Source: Sphingobacterium sp. SGR-19 (GTDB taxonomy: Bacteria; Bacteroidota; Bacteroidia; Sphingobacteriales; Sphingobacteriaceae). Taken from it: a stretch of DNA of 64,000 nt. The notes under the pieces are model-generated. The model was given only the letters and a program-made list of their open reading frames with translations, had not been told where the DNA came from and searched no databases. The stretch spans positions 186,001 through 250,000 of the forward strand of contig NZ_JAAKGS010000001.1 of the NCBI RefSeq assembly GCF_011043555.1, read 5' to 3'. Below are positions 1-8,832 of this stretch, in pieces (the first letter of the stretch is position 1; each line of letters starts with the position of its first letter). The position numbers were made by a program, and so were the translations under genes.

Positions 1-318
1 TATTTGTACGGACCGGTCCTCTGTGCTGAATTCGATTTTTCCGCTTAACACCTGTACACTGATCGTACCATTTGTTTTATGTGGTTTCAATTCCGCATTT
101 TCATGTAGTCCGATCAGCACAATCGTTATCGTCTCCGACTTAAAAATCGTAATAGAATTCCGTTCGCTATCAGCCCAAGTCGGCTCATTTTTTATTTGCT
201 CAATGAAGCCAAACAAGTCCATTTCTACAAGAGGGGCGTTTAAGATACGTTCGCCCTCGGGACGTTGTGGAGTCGCATCATTTGATTTTTCTTTTTCGTT
301 TAAATTGTTGTTCTCCAT
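1..318 (-). CDS. Cupin-domain protein, partial (C-terminus beyond left edge)
   Basis: The reading frame is open from an ATG to the window edge, giving the first 106 residues. After a polar, disordered N-terminus (MENNNLNEKEKS...), the segment ERNSITIFKSETITIVLIGLHENAELKPHKT, written here only as landmarks ITIFKSE, LHENAELKPH and ISVQVLSGKIEF, has the beta-strand pattern and the His-containing first half of a cupin barrel. Small stand-alone cupins of this kind are common in Bacteroidota and their substrates are mostly unknown. The gene is divergent from engB, with 159 bp between the two starts. The second cupin motif would lie outside the window, so metal binding cannot be judged. Confidence 0.7.
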   Translation of the reverse strand, partial: MENNNLNEKEKSNDATPQRPEGERILNAPLVEMDLFGFIEQIKNEPTWADSERNSITIFKSETITIVLIGLHENAELKPHKTNGTISVQVLSGKIEFSTEDRSVQI

Positions 319-465
319 CTCTAAAAGATTTATACGCATATAATATGCTAACGATTCACGTATCGATAATGTTTTGTATTCGTGTAATTACGTCCGTAAT
401 CGCTGTGCAGGTCGTCGCGCCAATAGTAGCTCTTGAACGAATATCAGACAAACGGGAAAAAACAT

Positions 466-473
466 TACCTTTG
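466..473 (+). promoter_or_regulatory. -7 promoter box of engB
   Basis: TACCTTTG matches the Bacteroidota -7 consensus TAnnTTTG exactly. It ends only four bases before the engB ATG, so a start site at the usual distance would give an mRNA with almost no leader. No clear -33 TTTG is seen at the right spacing. Confidence 0.5.
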
Positions 474-477
474 CTGT

Positions 478-1098
478 ATGCTTGTAAAAACTGCTGAATT
501 TGTCATGAGCAATACCGAGGTACGGAAACTTCCGGAACCATCGTTGCCAGAATACGCCTTTATAGGCCGTTCAAACGTGGGTAAATCGTCGTTGATCAAT
601 GCCATGGTCAATAAAAAGGATCTAGCAAAAACATCGCAAAAACCAGGGAAGACACAACTTATCAATCATTTTATAATTAATAAAGAATGGTACCTTGTCG
701 ACCTTCCGGGTTATGGTTTCGCGCAGACATCCAAGAAGAACCGAGCAGAATGGGAGCGTTTTATTCGAAGATATCTAACGAAACGTGAGAATTTACAATG
801 TATTTTTGTGCTTATTGACAGCCGGCACGAGCCACAAAAAATCGATTTAGAATTTTGTTGTTGGCTAGGAGAGCAGGGGTTGCCTTTTTTGCTTGTATTT
901 ACAAAAGCAGACAAGCAATCCAGTTTGAAGTCCGACCAAAATATCGCTCAATTCAAAAAGTCACTCCTAACCTGGTTTGAAGAGGTTCCCCCGGTTTTTT
1001 TGACGTCCGCCGAGAAGAAGCAAGGTATGGAGGAGATTTTAGCGACGATAGACGACATCAATAAGAATTTCGTTTCGCCTATTGTTGAGCAGGAATAA
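478..1098 (+). CDS. engB: Ribosome biogenesis GTP-binding protein EngB (YihA/YsxC)
   Basis: A 206-residue TRAFAC-class GTPase needed for assembly of the large ribosomal subunit. The G1 P-loop GRSNVGKSS is at residues 30-38, followed by a threonine-containing switch region ([11 protein letters not shown]), the G3 motif DLPGYG, the G4 motif TKAD and a G5-like SAEK. Length is normal for the family. An in-frame ATG 45 bp upstream exists, but the N-terminus [15 protein letters not shown] aligns in kind with other Bacteroidota EngB proteins, which start close to the AEF segment, so this ATG is chosen. A UbiA-type prenyltransferase follows after 2 bp and is probably co-transcribed. Confidence 0.95.
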   Translation: MLVKTAEFVMSNTEVRKLPEPSLPEYAFIGRSNVGKSSLINAMVNKKDLAKTSQKPGKTQLINHFIINKEWYLVDLPGYGFAQTSKKNRAEWERFIRRYLTKRENLQCIFVLIDSRHEPQKIDLEFCCWLGEQGLPFLLVFTKADKQSSLKSDQNIAQFKKSLLTWFEEVPPVFLTSAEKKQGMEEILATIDDINKNFVSPIVEQE

Positions 1099-1100
1099 CC

Positions 1101-1955
1101 ATGAAGAAGTACATGTCTCTCGTGCTGTTTGCACACAGCATCTTTGCATTGCCCTTTGCCATTATCGGTTTCTTTTTAGCTATACAAACTACAGCGCACG
1201 GCTTTGATTGGAAAAAGCTATTGCTGATGCTGGTGTGCATGGTAACCGCCCGGAACGCAGCGATGGCATTTAATCGTTTTTTAGACCGTGATATTGATGC
1301 CATAAATCCCCGTACGGCCATGCGCGATATTCCGGCCGGAAAAATTTCCGCCAATAGCGCCTTGACATTTACCATTGTCAATTGCTTGATTTTTATAGCA
1401 GCAACCTATTTCATCAATACACTGTGTTTCTATTTATCGCCTGTTGCTTTGTTTGTCGTATTGTTTTATAGCTATACAAAACGATTCACACCTTTGTGCC
1501 ATATTGTATTGGGAGTTGGGTTGGGCTTGTCACCCATAGGAGCGTATTTGGTCGTAACCAACCAATTCGATATCGTACCGATATTCTACGGCATCGCCGT
1601 CATGTGCTGGTCCGGCGGATTTGATATTATCTATGCCTTGCAAGATGAGGAATTCGATAAAGCAAATGGCCTGAACTCTATTCCCGCCTATTTCGGTGCA
1701 AAAAAAGCATTGCGCATTTCGGAAATGCTGCATGTTCTCTCCTTCGTATTTGTACTACTTCCAGCATTCTATATGCCTGTGGGTTGGCTTTATTATTTTG
1801 GGGTTGCATTTTATGGATTTCTATTGGTATATCAACACCGTATTGTTAGCCCCACGGATCTAAGCCGTGTAAATAGAGCGTTTATGACGACCAATGGCGT
1901 AGCTTCCGTGATATTTGCAGCGTTTTATTTATTGGATATTGTTTTCCTGCGTTAG
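1101..1955 (+). CDS. ubiA: UbiA-family polyprenyltransferase
   Basis: A 284-residue integral membrane prenyltransferase with about eight hydrophobic segments. Both Asp-rich motifs that bind Mg-prenyl diphosphate are present: NRFLDRDID (N58, D62, D66) and a second one in the segment FDIIYALQDEEFD near residues 172-184. Members attach an isoprenoid chain to an aromatic acceptor. The sequence resembles the 4-hydroxybenzoate-type UbiA/MqnP branch more than MenA. Bacteroidota use menaquinone, so the real acceptor is uncertain, and the symbol reflects the family rather than a proven reaction. It starts 2 bp after engB. Confidence 0.85.
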   Translation: MKKYMSLVLFAHSIFALPFAIIGFFLAIQTTAHGFDWKKLLLMLVCMVTARNAAMAFNRFLDRDIDAINPRTAMRDIPAGKISANSALTFTIVNCLIFIAATYFINTLCFYLSPVALFVVLFYSYTKRFTPLCHIVLGVGLGLSPIGAYLVVTNQFDIVPIFYGIAVMCWSGGFDIIYALQDEEFDKANGLNSIPAYFGAKKALRISEMLHVLSFVFVLLPAFYMPVGWLYYFGVAFYGFLLVYQHRIVSPTDLSRVNRAFMTTNGVASVIFAAFYLLDIVFLR

Positions 1956-1996
1956 GAGACACTGCACAAATCGAAGAACAAACTACGAATTATTAT

Positions 1997-2004
1997 TATC
2001 TTTG
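1997..2004 (+). promoter_or_regulatory. -7 promoter box of the LacI-type regulator gene
   Basis: TATCTTTG fits TAnnTTTG and lies 19 bp before the ATG, giving a predicted leader of about 17 nt. No convincing -33 element is visible. Confidence 0.45.
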
Positions 2005-2023
2005 AAATCATCATCATAAAGAT

Positions 2024-3037
2024 ATGTCACAGATAACGATAGTTGATTTAGCAGAGACGTTAGGGCTGTCCAAATCCACAGTATCCCGGGCATTTCGGGA
2101 TAGTAGCGATATTAGCCCCAAAACAAAAGAGCGCATTTTGGCGAAAGCGGAAGAGCTCGGTTTTTCTCCAAACTTGTATGCGAGTAGCTTACGGGGGAAC
2201 CGCAGCCAAACGATTGCGATCATTATCCCCGAATTTGGAAACAAGTTTTTCAGTCAGGCGATAAAAGGCATTGAACTGGTTGCCCGTTCAAAAAAATACC
2301 ATACCTTAATATACGTAACGGATAATAATGTACAGAATGAAGCATCTATTGTACGTTCGTTGGGAAATGGCCGTGTAGATGGCGTATTGATTTCTGCCTC
2401 TGGAGAGGGAAAAGACCATAGTCATTTGCAAACGTTGATTGACCATGATATCCCCATTGTATTCTTTGATAGGAGTTATGATGACTTTCATGGACATTTC
2501 GTAACCGGTAATGACTTTGAATCCAGTAGACTCGCCACGCAGCATCTTATTGATAACGGATGTAAAAACATAGCCTATCTCGTTATTAACCAAAAAGTGT
2601 CCATTGGCAAGATTCGAATGGATGGTTATAGAAAAGCATTGGAAGATAATGGTATACCATTTCGGGAAGAGCTGATACTGGACACAGAAAACGACGAAAC
2701 GAAAAACAGGGCGGCCATTAGAAATCTCATTAAACAACATAAACCTGACGGGATTTTTGCTTCCGTGGAAAGACTGGCGATATCTACCATTCGTGTTGCT
2801 GGGGAAGAAGGGGTACAGATTCCGGAAGACCTGAAACTGATATGCTTTTCCTGTTTAGACATCGCAGATCTATTAAATCCCGCGCTTAGTGTCGTGAAGC
2901 AACCGGCCTTCGCGATGGGAAAGGAAGCTGCTAATTTTCTTTTCCAGATTTTGGATAAACCGATAGAGCTTCGCCAACAGGAGACCACATTATTACAATC
3001 CAGCCTTATTTTTCAAGATTCCAGCCGGAAATTTTGA
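2024..3037 (+). CDS. LacI/GalR-family transcriptional regulator of the maltose locus
   Basis: A 337-residue regulator. The N-terminal helix-turn-helix (ITIVDLAETLGLSKSTVSRA, residues 4-23) and hinge helix (NLYASSLRG) are typical of LacI/GalR. A periplasmic-binding-protein-like sensor follows from about residue 60, with landmarks IAIIIPEFGNKFFSQ, RVDGVLISASGE, DIPIVFFDR and PDGIFASVERLA. It stands directly upstream of, and co-directional with, the amylase/SusCDE/maltose phosphorylase genes. The intervening region carries near-perfect palindromes of LacI-operator type. It is therefore inferred to repress the locus until a maltose-related ligand binds. The ligand itself cannot be read from sequence. 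Confidence 0.9.
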   Translation: MSQITIVDLAETLGLSKSTVSRAFRDSSDISPKTKERILAKAEELGFSPNLYASSLRGNRSQTIAIIIPEFGNKFFSQAIKGIELVARSKKYHTLIYVTDNNVQNEASIVRSLGNGRVDGVLISASGEGKDHSHLQTLIDHDIPIVFFDRSYDDFHGHFVTGNDFESSRLATQHLIDNGCKNIAYLVINQKVSIGKIRMDGYRKALEDNGIPFREELILDTENDETKNRAAIRNLIKQHKPDGIFASVERLAISTIRVAGEEGVQIPEDLKLICFSCLDIADLLNPALSVVKQPAFAMGKEAANFLFQILDKPIELRQQETTLLQSSLIFQDSSRKF

Positions 3038-3063
3038 GTTTCCATAAAAAAATCATTTTTTAC

Positions 3064-3095
3064 TTTGTATTATTCCCGAAACATTTTTACCTTTG
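3064..3095 (+). promoter_or_regulatory. Promoter of the starch/maltose locus
   Basis: TTTG (3064-3067), 20 nt, then TACCTTTG (3088-3095): both match the Bacteroidota housekeeping promoter consensus. The predicted start site falls around 3098-3102, at or just before the edge of the main palindromic operator. The leader to the amylase ATG would be about 145 nt. Confidence 0.7.
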
Positions 3096-3100
3096 ATATG

Positions 3101-3120
3101 TTTCGGGAACATTCCCGAAA
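3101..3120. promoter_or_regulatory. Palindromic operator O1, probable LacI-type binding site
   Basis: TTTCGGGAACATTCCCGAAA has perfect 9-bp arms (TTTCGGGAA / TTCCCGAAA) around a 2-bp centre. It sits immediately downstream of the -7 box, so a bound repressor would block initiation or early elongation. A lone half-site TTCCCGAAA occurs at 3073-3081, between the -33 and -7 boxes. Assignment to the adjacent regulator is inference. Confidence 0.75.
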
Positions 3121-3200
3121 TGCTAACAATTATAGAGGGATCACAAGAGTAGGCTATTACAATACACTTCGTTCTTCCATAATTAAGTTAAGTGGAGTTA

Positions 3201-3220
3201 TTTCGGGAACATTCCCAGTA
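3201..3220. promoter_or_regulatory. Second operator-like site O2
   Basis: TTTCGGGAACATTCCCAGTA repeats the first 16 bases of O1 exactly, 100 bp downstream, with a degraded end of the right arm. It lies 24 bp before the amylase ATG. It could serve as an auxiliary operator or roadblock site. Confidence 0.6.
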
Positions 3221-3243
3221 GGTTTTGGCTAACCGCATTGTAA

Positions 3244-5826
3244 ATGAAAACGAATAAAAATTTAGGGTATTTGCTCGTCATGGTACTTTGGATCATTGCC
3301 TGTAAAAAGGATGTGAAACCGGATGTAGACCCCATCGGCGAGGAGATAGCGCAAGGGCTGGTAACCTTATCCAATGATTTTATTTATTGGGACGAGACCA
3401 CTACGTTGACTTTTGATCTCACGAAAGGTAATAAAGAGCTTGCTAACCATTCGGGCGATCTATTTCTCCATGCAGGCTTACTACTGACAAGCAGCACATC
3501 GGAAAAAGAATGGAAAGAGGTCGCTACAGCGTGGGACAAGAATCTCGATACCTATAAATTAAAACGGGAAGCGGACGGTAGATATAGTATTGCTATTCAT
3601 CCCGCGAGCTTTTTCAAACGTACACAAACAAATGACGTAACGCATATTGCCTTTTTAGTACGGAATGCAGATGGAAGTAAAGTGTTGCGTAATGTAGATG
3701 GGTCGGATATGTATTGGGCGATTTCATCGAAACAAAAACCGCATATAACTTTTAAAGCGCCTACGGTTCAACCCACGTTTGTTTTACAATCGGAAAAGCA
3801 ATCATTTGCAGTGGGAGAGGAACTCCCTATTCGCCTACACGCCTCCCAGTCAGGTACATTAAAGCTTTCCATAAATGGACAGGAAGTTGCGACCAGCCAA
3901 GGAAATGAGCTTGAGCACAAATTACAGCTGAATGGTACCGGGTTGCAGCATATCGAAGCGCGTATTGAAGCGAACGGGCAACATGCTGTTAGGGTGCTTA
4001 CTGTGTTTGTGGAAGGTGATGTGGAAGTCGCTGAATTACCTGCGGGGATAAATAAAAACGGGGTTACAATTAATCGTGATAAGCACGAAGTGTCTTTTGC
4101 ACTTACTGCGCCCGATAAGTCTTCTGCATTCTTATTAGGTAATTTCAACGATTTTCAAGCGACACAAGACTATGCGATGAAACGGACACCAGACGGTAAT
4201 ACTTGGTGGATCACATTAAAACAGCTGGATTTTCAAAAGAATTATACATACCAATTTCTGATAGACGGACAGCTAAAGATAGCTGATCCGTATGCGAGAT
4301 TAGTGCTGGATCCAAATCATGATGGGGAAGTAGCACAGAACCCACAATTGCCAAGTTATCCTCAAGGCGCAACACAGGGCATCGTTTCGGTATTATCGTT
4401 AAACAACACAGCATATGCTTGGCAAACCACGACATTTAATCGTCCCGACGCGTTCGATTTGGTCATCTATGAATTGCATGTACGGGATTTCTTGGATCAA
4501 CGCAACTATAAAACACTACGGGATTCTATTTCTTACCTGAAACGATTGGGCGTGAATGCTGTCGAGCTGATGCCAGTACAGGAATTTGAGGCAAACTCCA
4601 GTTGGGGTTATAATCCATCGTTTCATTTTGCATTGGATAAATATTACGGTACCACAAATGAATTGAAAGCGTTTATCGATGCATGTCACCAAGAGGGCAT
4701 TGCCGTGATATTGGATATGGTGTTGAACCATGCGTTCGGACAGTCACCTATGGTGCGTTTATACCAACAATCCGGTGTGCTAACGAATAATCCTTGGTTT
4801 AATATTACGCCTACCCATCCATTTAACGTAGGCTACGATTTTAATCACGAAAGTCTGCTTACGCAGCAATTTACCAAAGATGTTATCGCGTTCTGGATGG
4901 AAGAGTTTAAGGTAGATGGTTTCCGTTTTGACCTCTCCAAAGGTTTTACACAGAAAAATTCGGGTACGGACGAAAGTGACGGCGCAGTACAGCAATGGTC
5001 AGCCTATGATGCGAGCCGTATCGCGATATGGAAAAACTATAACCATTTTATCCGTGAACGGGATCAGGACTTCTACGTCATTTTAGAGCATTTTGCGGAA
5101 GATCGGGAAGAAAAGGAACTGGCAAGCGAGGGTATGTTTTTGTGGAATAACCTAAACCATGCATTCAATGAAGCCACCATGGGGTGGAATGATAACTCCG
5201 ATCTTAAACGCCTTTTCGCCGATGCGCATGGTTTCGAAAAACCGTATTTCGTGTCGTATATGGAATCCCATGACGAAGAACGCTTGATGTACAAAAACTT
5301 ACAATATGGTAATACAAATGGCAATTATTCAACCAAAGAACTAACGACGGCATTGGAACGTATGAAACAAGCTGCGGCATTTCTCCTTTGTGCGCCTGGC
5401 CCCAAGATGATATGGCAATTCGGAGAACTAGGGTATGATATGTCGATTGATGAAAACGGCAGAACAGGAGAAAAACCATTAAAATGGGATTATTTGAAGG
5501 ATTCGCAACGTTATAGCCTTTTTGCACACTATGCAAGGTTAATTGACTGGAAACGTCAGAACGCTATTTTTAGAAATGGAGCGATCAATCACAACGTAAA
5601 TGGTGCCCTAAAATATTATGTGTTGAAAGAAGGAGGGCAGGAGGTACTTGTGGTCGGGAACTTTGACGTGGTTGCCCATGATTTCACTATTCCGGAAAAC
5701 TTACAAAAAAGTTGGTACGATAACTTGACAGGGATAACACGCGATTGGCGTTCGACAAGTTCGATTCCATTGACAGCAGGACAATATTACATATTAAGTA
5801 TAAATAAACTGAACAATAAACAATAA
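3244..5826 (+). CDS. Surface GH13 alpha-amylase-family lipoprotein
   Basis: An 860-residue lipoprotein: signal peptide with lipobox IIAC (C20) followed by KKD. Residues about 25-270 form N-terminal beta-rich domains that probably bind glucan. A CBM48/isoamylase-like segment (FLLGNFNDFQ...YTYQFLIDG) lies near residues 290-350. The GH13 barrel follows with DMVLNHAF, GFRFDLSK (nucleophile D563), VILEHF (acid/base E615) and MESHDEER (D677). The C-terminal beta-domain ends near ITAG-like AGQYYILS. All three catalytic acids are present. It is first in the operon and 12 bp before susC, so a SusG-like role in cutting starch or maltodextrin at the cell surface is inferred. Pullulanase-type specificity is possible. 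Confidence 0.88.
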   Translation: MKTNKNLGYLLVMVLWIIACKKDVKPDVDPIGEEIAQGLVTLSNDFIYWDETTTLTFDLTKGNKELANHSGDLFLHAGLLLTSSTSEKEWKEVATAWDKNLDTYKLKREADGRYSIAIHPASFFKRTQTNDVTHIAFLVRNADGSKVLRNVDGSDMYWAISSKQKPHITFKAPTVQPTFVLQSEKQSFAVGEELPIRLHASQSGTLKLSINGQEVATSQGNELEHKLQLNGTGLQHIEARIEANGQHAVRVLTVFVEGDVEVAELPAGINKNGVTINRDKHEVSFALTAPDKSSAFLLGNFNDFQATQDYAMKRTPDGNTWWITLKQLDFQKNYTYQFLIDGQLKIADPYARLVLDPNHDGEVAQNPQLPSYPQGATQGIVSVLSLNNTAYAWQTTTFNRPDAFDLVIYELHVRDFLDQRNYKTLRDSISYLKRLGVNAVELMPVQEFEANSSWGYNPSFHFALDKYYGTTNELKAFIDACHQEGIAVILDMVLNHAFGQSPMVRLYQQSGVLTNNPWFNITPTHPFNVGYDFNHESLLTQQFTKDVIAFWMEEFKVDGFRFDLSKGFTQKNSGTDESDGAVQQWSAYDASRIAIWKNYNHFIRERDQDFYVILEHFAEDREEKELASEGMFLWNNLNHAFNEATMGWNDNSDLKRLFADAHGFEKPYFVSYMESHDEERLMYKNLQYGNTNGNYSTKELTTALERMKQAAAFLLCAPGPKMIWQFGELGYDMSIDENGRTGEKPLKWDYLKDSQRYSLFAHYARLIDWKRQNAIFRNGAINHNVNGALKYYVLKEGGQEVLVVGNFDVVAHDFTIPENLQKSWYDNLTGITRDWRSTSSIPLTAGQYYILSINKLNNKQ

Positions 5827-5838
5827 TAAACTAATCAC

Positions 5839-8826
5839 ATGATGAACAAATTCACATTACGCAGCGTAATGGCCATGAGTTTTTTAATGTTGCTTAGTAC
5901 ACTTGGTTTCGCGCAGACGGCACGGCTACAAGGTCGGGTTTTGGATAGCGAAGGAGTAGGTGTACCGGGGGCAACTATACAAATTCTTGGTCAACAGATT
6001 TCTACATCCTCAGGAGCAAACGGGGAGTATAGTCTCGGTAATATCTCAGCCGGCTCCCACAGGGTTGTGGTCAATATGATGGGGTATGAAACCGCCGAAC
6101 AAAACGTTGCCTTAACAGTCGGTGACAACACATTAAACTTTACACTGGAAACGACTTCCAGTAGCCTTGATGAGGTGGTGGTCATCGGTTATGGTACAGC
6201 AAGGAAAAAACAGATCACGGGTTCGGTGTCTAGTGTCGCACCAGAAGAATTTAACAAAGGTGTCGTGATTTCGCCCGACCAGCTTTTGGCTGGTAAGGTT
6301 GCCGGATTGACGGTCAATCGGTCGGGAGGAGATCCTACATCAGGTTCCAACATCCAACTTCGGGGGCCATCTTCATTAACAGCAAGTTCGTCGCCGTTAT
6401 ATGTAATTGATGGGATTGTCGGAGCAAGTATTGAATTGGTTGCGCCTGACGATATCGTGTCGATGGACGTGATGAAGGATGCGTCATCCACCGCAATATA
6501 CGGTTCTCGTGCAGCAAACGGGGTTATCTTCGTGACCACCAAACGAGGCAAAGCAGGAGCTCCGGTGTTAACATACAGCGGATGGGCAGCAAGCGAATCT
6601 GTAGCCAATCGGGTAAATGTATTGAATGCCACCGAACATAGCCAGTTTTTACAAGACCATGGTCTGTCCGTAGCTGCAAGTGAAACAGGTCATGATACGG
6701 ATTGGCAAGAAGAAATTACACGATCAGGTTTCTCACATAACCATAACCTATCCTTAACTGGTGGAAGCGAAGGTACACGTTATAATGCTTCGGTAAACTA
6801 TTTTAACAATCAAGGTATTGTAAAACGTAACGGTGTAGAGCGCATCATAGCACGTGCTGGAGTCGATCAAAATGCGTTCGATGACAGACTTAAATTGGCG
6901 TTTAACCTGTCGAATAGTATTAACAATTCGGATCATGTTGATTACAATATTTTCAATGGTGCTGCACGCTATTTACCGACGTCACCGATCATGTCCGATG
7001 ATCCGTCGTATGAACAATACGGTGGTTATTTTCAAGTACCCGGCCGGACAAATTACTTTAACCCCGTGGCGATACTAAATCAGCGGGATGAGTCCAGAAG
7101 CAACAATGTGCTTATGGGTAACTTCAAAGCGGATTTGACAATAATAGATGGCTTGATTTGGTCGAACGTGCTTTCCTACCAACGTACGCACTACGACAAA
7201 AAATATTATATGCACCGTACGGATTTCGACTCGAAAGCATTAGGTAGAGGATATGCTGACCGTACGAATCTAAAACATATTGACCAGATTTTGGAATCTT
7301 ACCTCAACTACTCTTTAACCAAAGACAAACATACGTTTGATGCCATGGCAGGATATTCCTATCAACGCACCAAAAACGATGATGGCATATGGGCGTCTTC
7401 CGTAGGGTTTCTTTCGGATGATTTGGGATCAAACAATCTCAACCTAGGTATGCTTCCAGAAGGATATAATCCGTTTACGGATTCGCCGACCTTAAAGGAA
7501 TCTGTTTTGATTTCGTTCTTCGGCCGGGTGGGGTACAATTTTGACGACAAGTATTTGGTAAGTGCTTCCTTAAGACAGGATGGATCCTCAAAATTCGGTA
7601 TTAACAATCGCTGGGCAACATTCCCTTCTGTTTCAGCAGCGTGGCGATTGAGTAGTGAATCCTTTATGGAAGATCAAAACCTATTCTCGGATTTGAAATT
7701 GAGAGCAGGATATGGTGTTTCCGGTAACCAGAATATTGACCCTTATCGATCTATTGTGGTGTTTGGACCGCAAAGCGGACAGTTTCTCTATAATGGTACC
7801 TGGATGTCGGCTTATGGTGTGAACCAAAATGAAAATCCAGACTTAAAATGGGAAACAACCTCGATGTTTAACGTGGGTTTGGATTTTGAATTGCTCAGAG
7901 GACGGTTCAGCGGTACAGTCGAATATTACGACAAACGCACAAGAGATTTATTATATGAATATGATGTGCCATCGCCACCTTATCAACATAATCGTTTATT
8001 AGCGAATGGTGCCAGCATGAATAACAAAGGAGTGGAAGTCGTGCTGAACGCCAATGTGTACAGTAACGCGGATTTCTCCTATAGTACAACTGTAAACTTT
8101 GCGAGAAATGTTAACGAAGTGGGTTCATTGGAATCTAATATCGAGAATATCGGTGTGTCACAGCGTTATGAAGGGAGCATTGGCTTAGAGGGATGGACCG
8201 GACAAACGGCATCTATTGTACTTCCTGGACAACCCATCGGTACATTTTACGTAGCAAAATATATCGGTTACGATGAAAACGCAGGACGTACCATCTATCA
8301 AAAGCCATCCGGTGAACTAGTAACACAAGATCAAATTTCAGCACCCGACGACTATCAGATCATGGGACACGCGTTACCAAAATTCACTTATGGCTGGAAC
8401 AATAATTTCAGATATAAAAGCTGGGACTTGAATTTCTTCTTGCGCGGTATGTACGGGAACCAGATATTTAACGCTACCAGAGCAGATTTATCCCGCTTGC
8501 AACAGGCTAGTGTAACCAATATTTCCAAGGACGCCGTGGCAGAAGGAATTTTTGAGACTCCGCTTATTGCATCCAGTCGTTTTATTGAGGACGCGTCATT
8601 CCTACGTTTGGATAACGCAACATTAGGTTATCGGTTCAATACGAGCAACACCCGCTATTTCAAACAAGCACGTTTATATGTAACCGGTCAAAATTTATTT
8701 GTATTGACCAATTACAGTGGCGTAGATCCTGAAGTTAACCTTGGTGGACTAGACCCGGGGATTGATAACCGGAACTATTACCCCAGAACAAGATCGTTTG
8801 TTGTGGGCGTGAACTTAACATTTTAA
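5839..8826 (+). CDS. SusC/RagA-family TonB-dependent receptor
   Basis: A 995-residue outer-membrane transporter. Signal peptide (cleavage after GFAQ), then a carboxypeptidase-D regulatory-like domain (residues about 28-110; RLQGRVLDSEGVGVPGATI), a TonB-box-like DEVVVIGYGT, a plug (PDQLLAGKVAGLTV, SPLYVIDGI, KDASSTAIYGSRAANGVI) and a 22-stranded-type barrel ending in the aromatic FVVGVNLTF. It imports oligosaccharides together with the SusD-like lipoprotein encoded 6 bp downstream. The context of amylases and maltose phosphorylase points to maltodextrin as cargo. The length matches SusC proteins. A second ATG follows the first immediately, so the start is uncertain by one codon. Confidence 0.95.
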   Translation: MMNKFTLRSVMAMSFLMLLSTLGFAQTARLQGRVLDSEGVGVPGATIQILGQQISTSSGANGEYSLGNISAGSHRVVVNMMGYETAEQNVALTVGDNTLNFTLETTSSSLDEVVVIGYGTARKKQITGSVSSVAPEEFNKGVVISPDQLLAGKVAGLTVNRSGGDPTSGSNIQLRGPSSLTASSSPLYVIDGIVGASIELVAPDDIVSMDVMKDASSTAIYGSRAANGVIFVTTKRGKAGAPVLTYSGWAASESVANRVNVLNATEHSQFLQDHGLSVAASETGHDTDWQEEITRSGFSHNHNLSLTGGSEGTRYNASVNYFNNQGIVKRNGVERIIARAGVDQNAFDDRLKLAFNLSNSINNSDHVDYNIFNGAARYLPTSPIMSDDPSYEQYGGYFQVPGRTNYFNPVAILNQRDESRSNNVLMGNFKADLTIIDGLIWSNVLSYQRTHYDKKYYMHRTDFDSKALGRGYADRTNLKHIDQILESYLNYSLTKDKHTFDAMAGYSYQRTKNDDGIWASSVGFLSDDLGSNNLNLGMLPEGYNPFTDSPTLKESVLISFFGRVGYNFDDKYLVSASLRQDGSSKFGINNRWATFPSVSAAWRLSSESFMEDQNLFSDLKLRAGYGVSGNQNIDPYRSIVVFGPQSGQFLYNGTWMSAYGVNQNENPDLKWETTSMFNVGLDFELLRGRFSGTVEYYDKRTRDLLYEYDVPSPPYQHNRLLANGASMNNKGVEVVLNANVYSNADFSYSTTVNFARNVNEVGSLESNIENIGVSQRYEGSIGLEGWTGQTASIVLPGQPIGTFYVAKYIGYDENAGRTIYQKPSGELVTQDQISAPDDYQIMGHALPKFTYGWNNNFRYKSWDLNFFLRGMYGNQIFNATRADLSRLQQASVTNISKDAVAEGIFETPLIASSRFIEDASFLRLDNATLGYRFNTSNTRYFKQARLYVTGQNLFVLTNYSGVDPEVNLGGLDPGIDNRNYYPRTRSFVVGVNLTF

Positions 8827-8832
8827 CACTAA

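Noticed and set aside
23-343. Plus-strand reading frame of 106 codons at the left edge
   Set aside because: It is antisense to a cupin frame that starts with ATG, runs off the window and has recognisable cupin strands.
433-477. Upstream ATG start for engB
   Set aside because: It would add 15 residues unlike the family and place the -7 box inside the coding region.
2082-2102. TATCCCG...CGGGATA inverted repeat inside the LacI-type regulator gene
   Set aside because: The arms are in the opposite order to those of O1 and O2 and they encode the DNA-binding helix region, so coincidence is the simpler reading.
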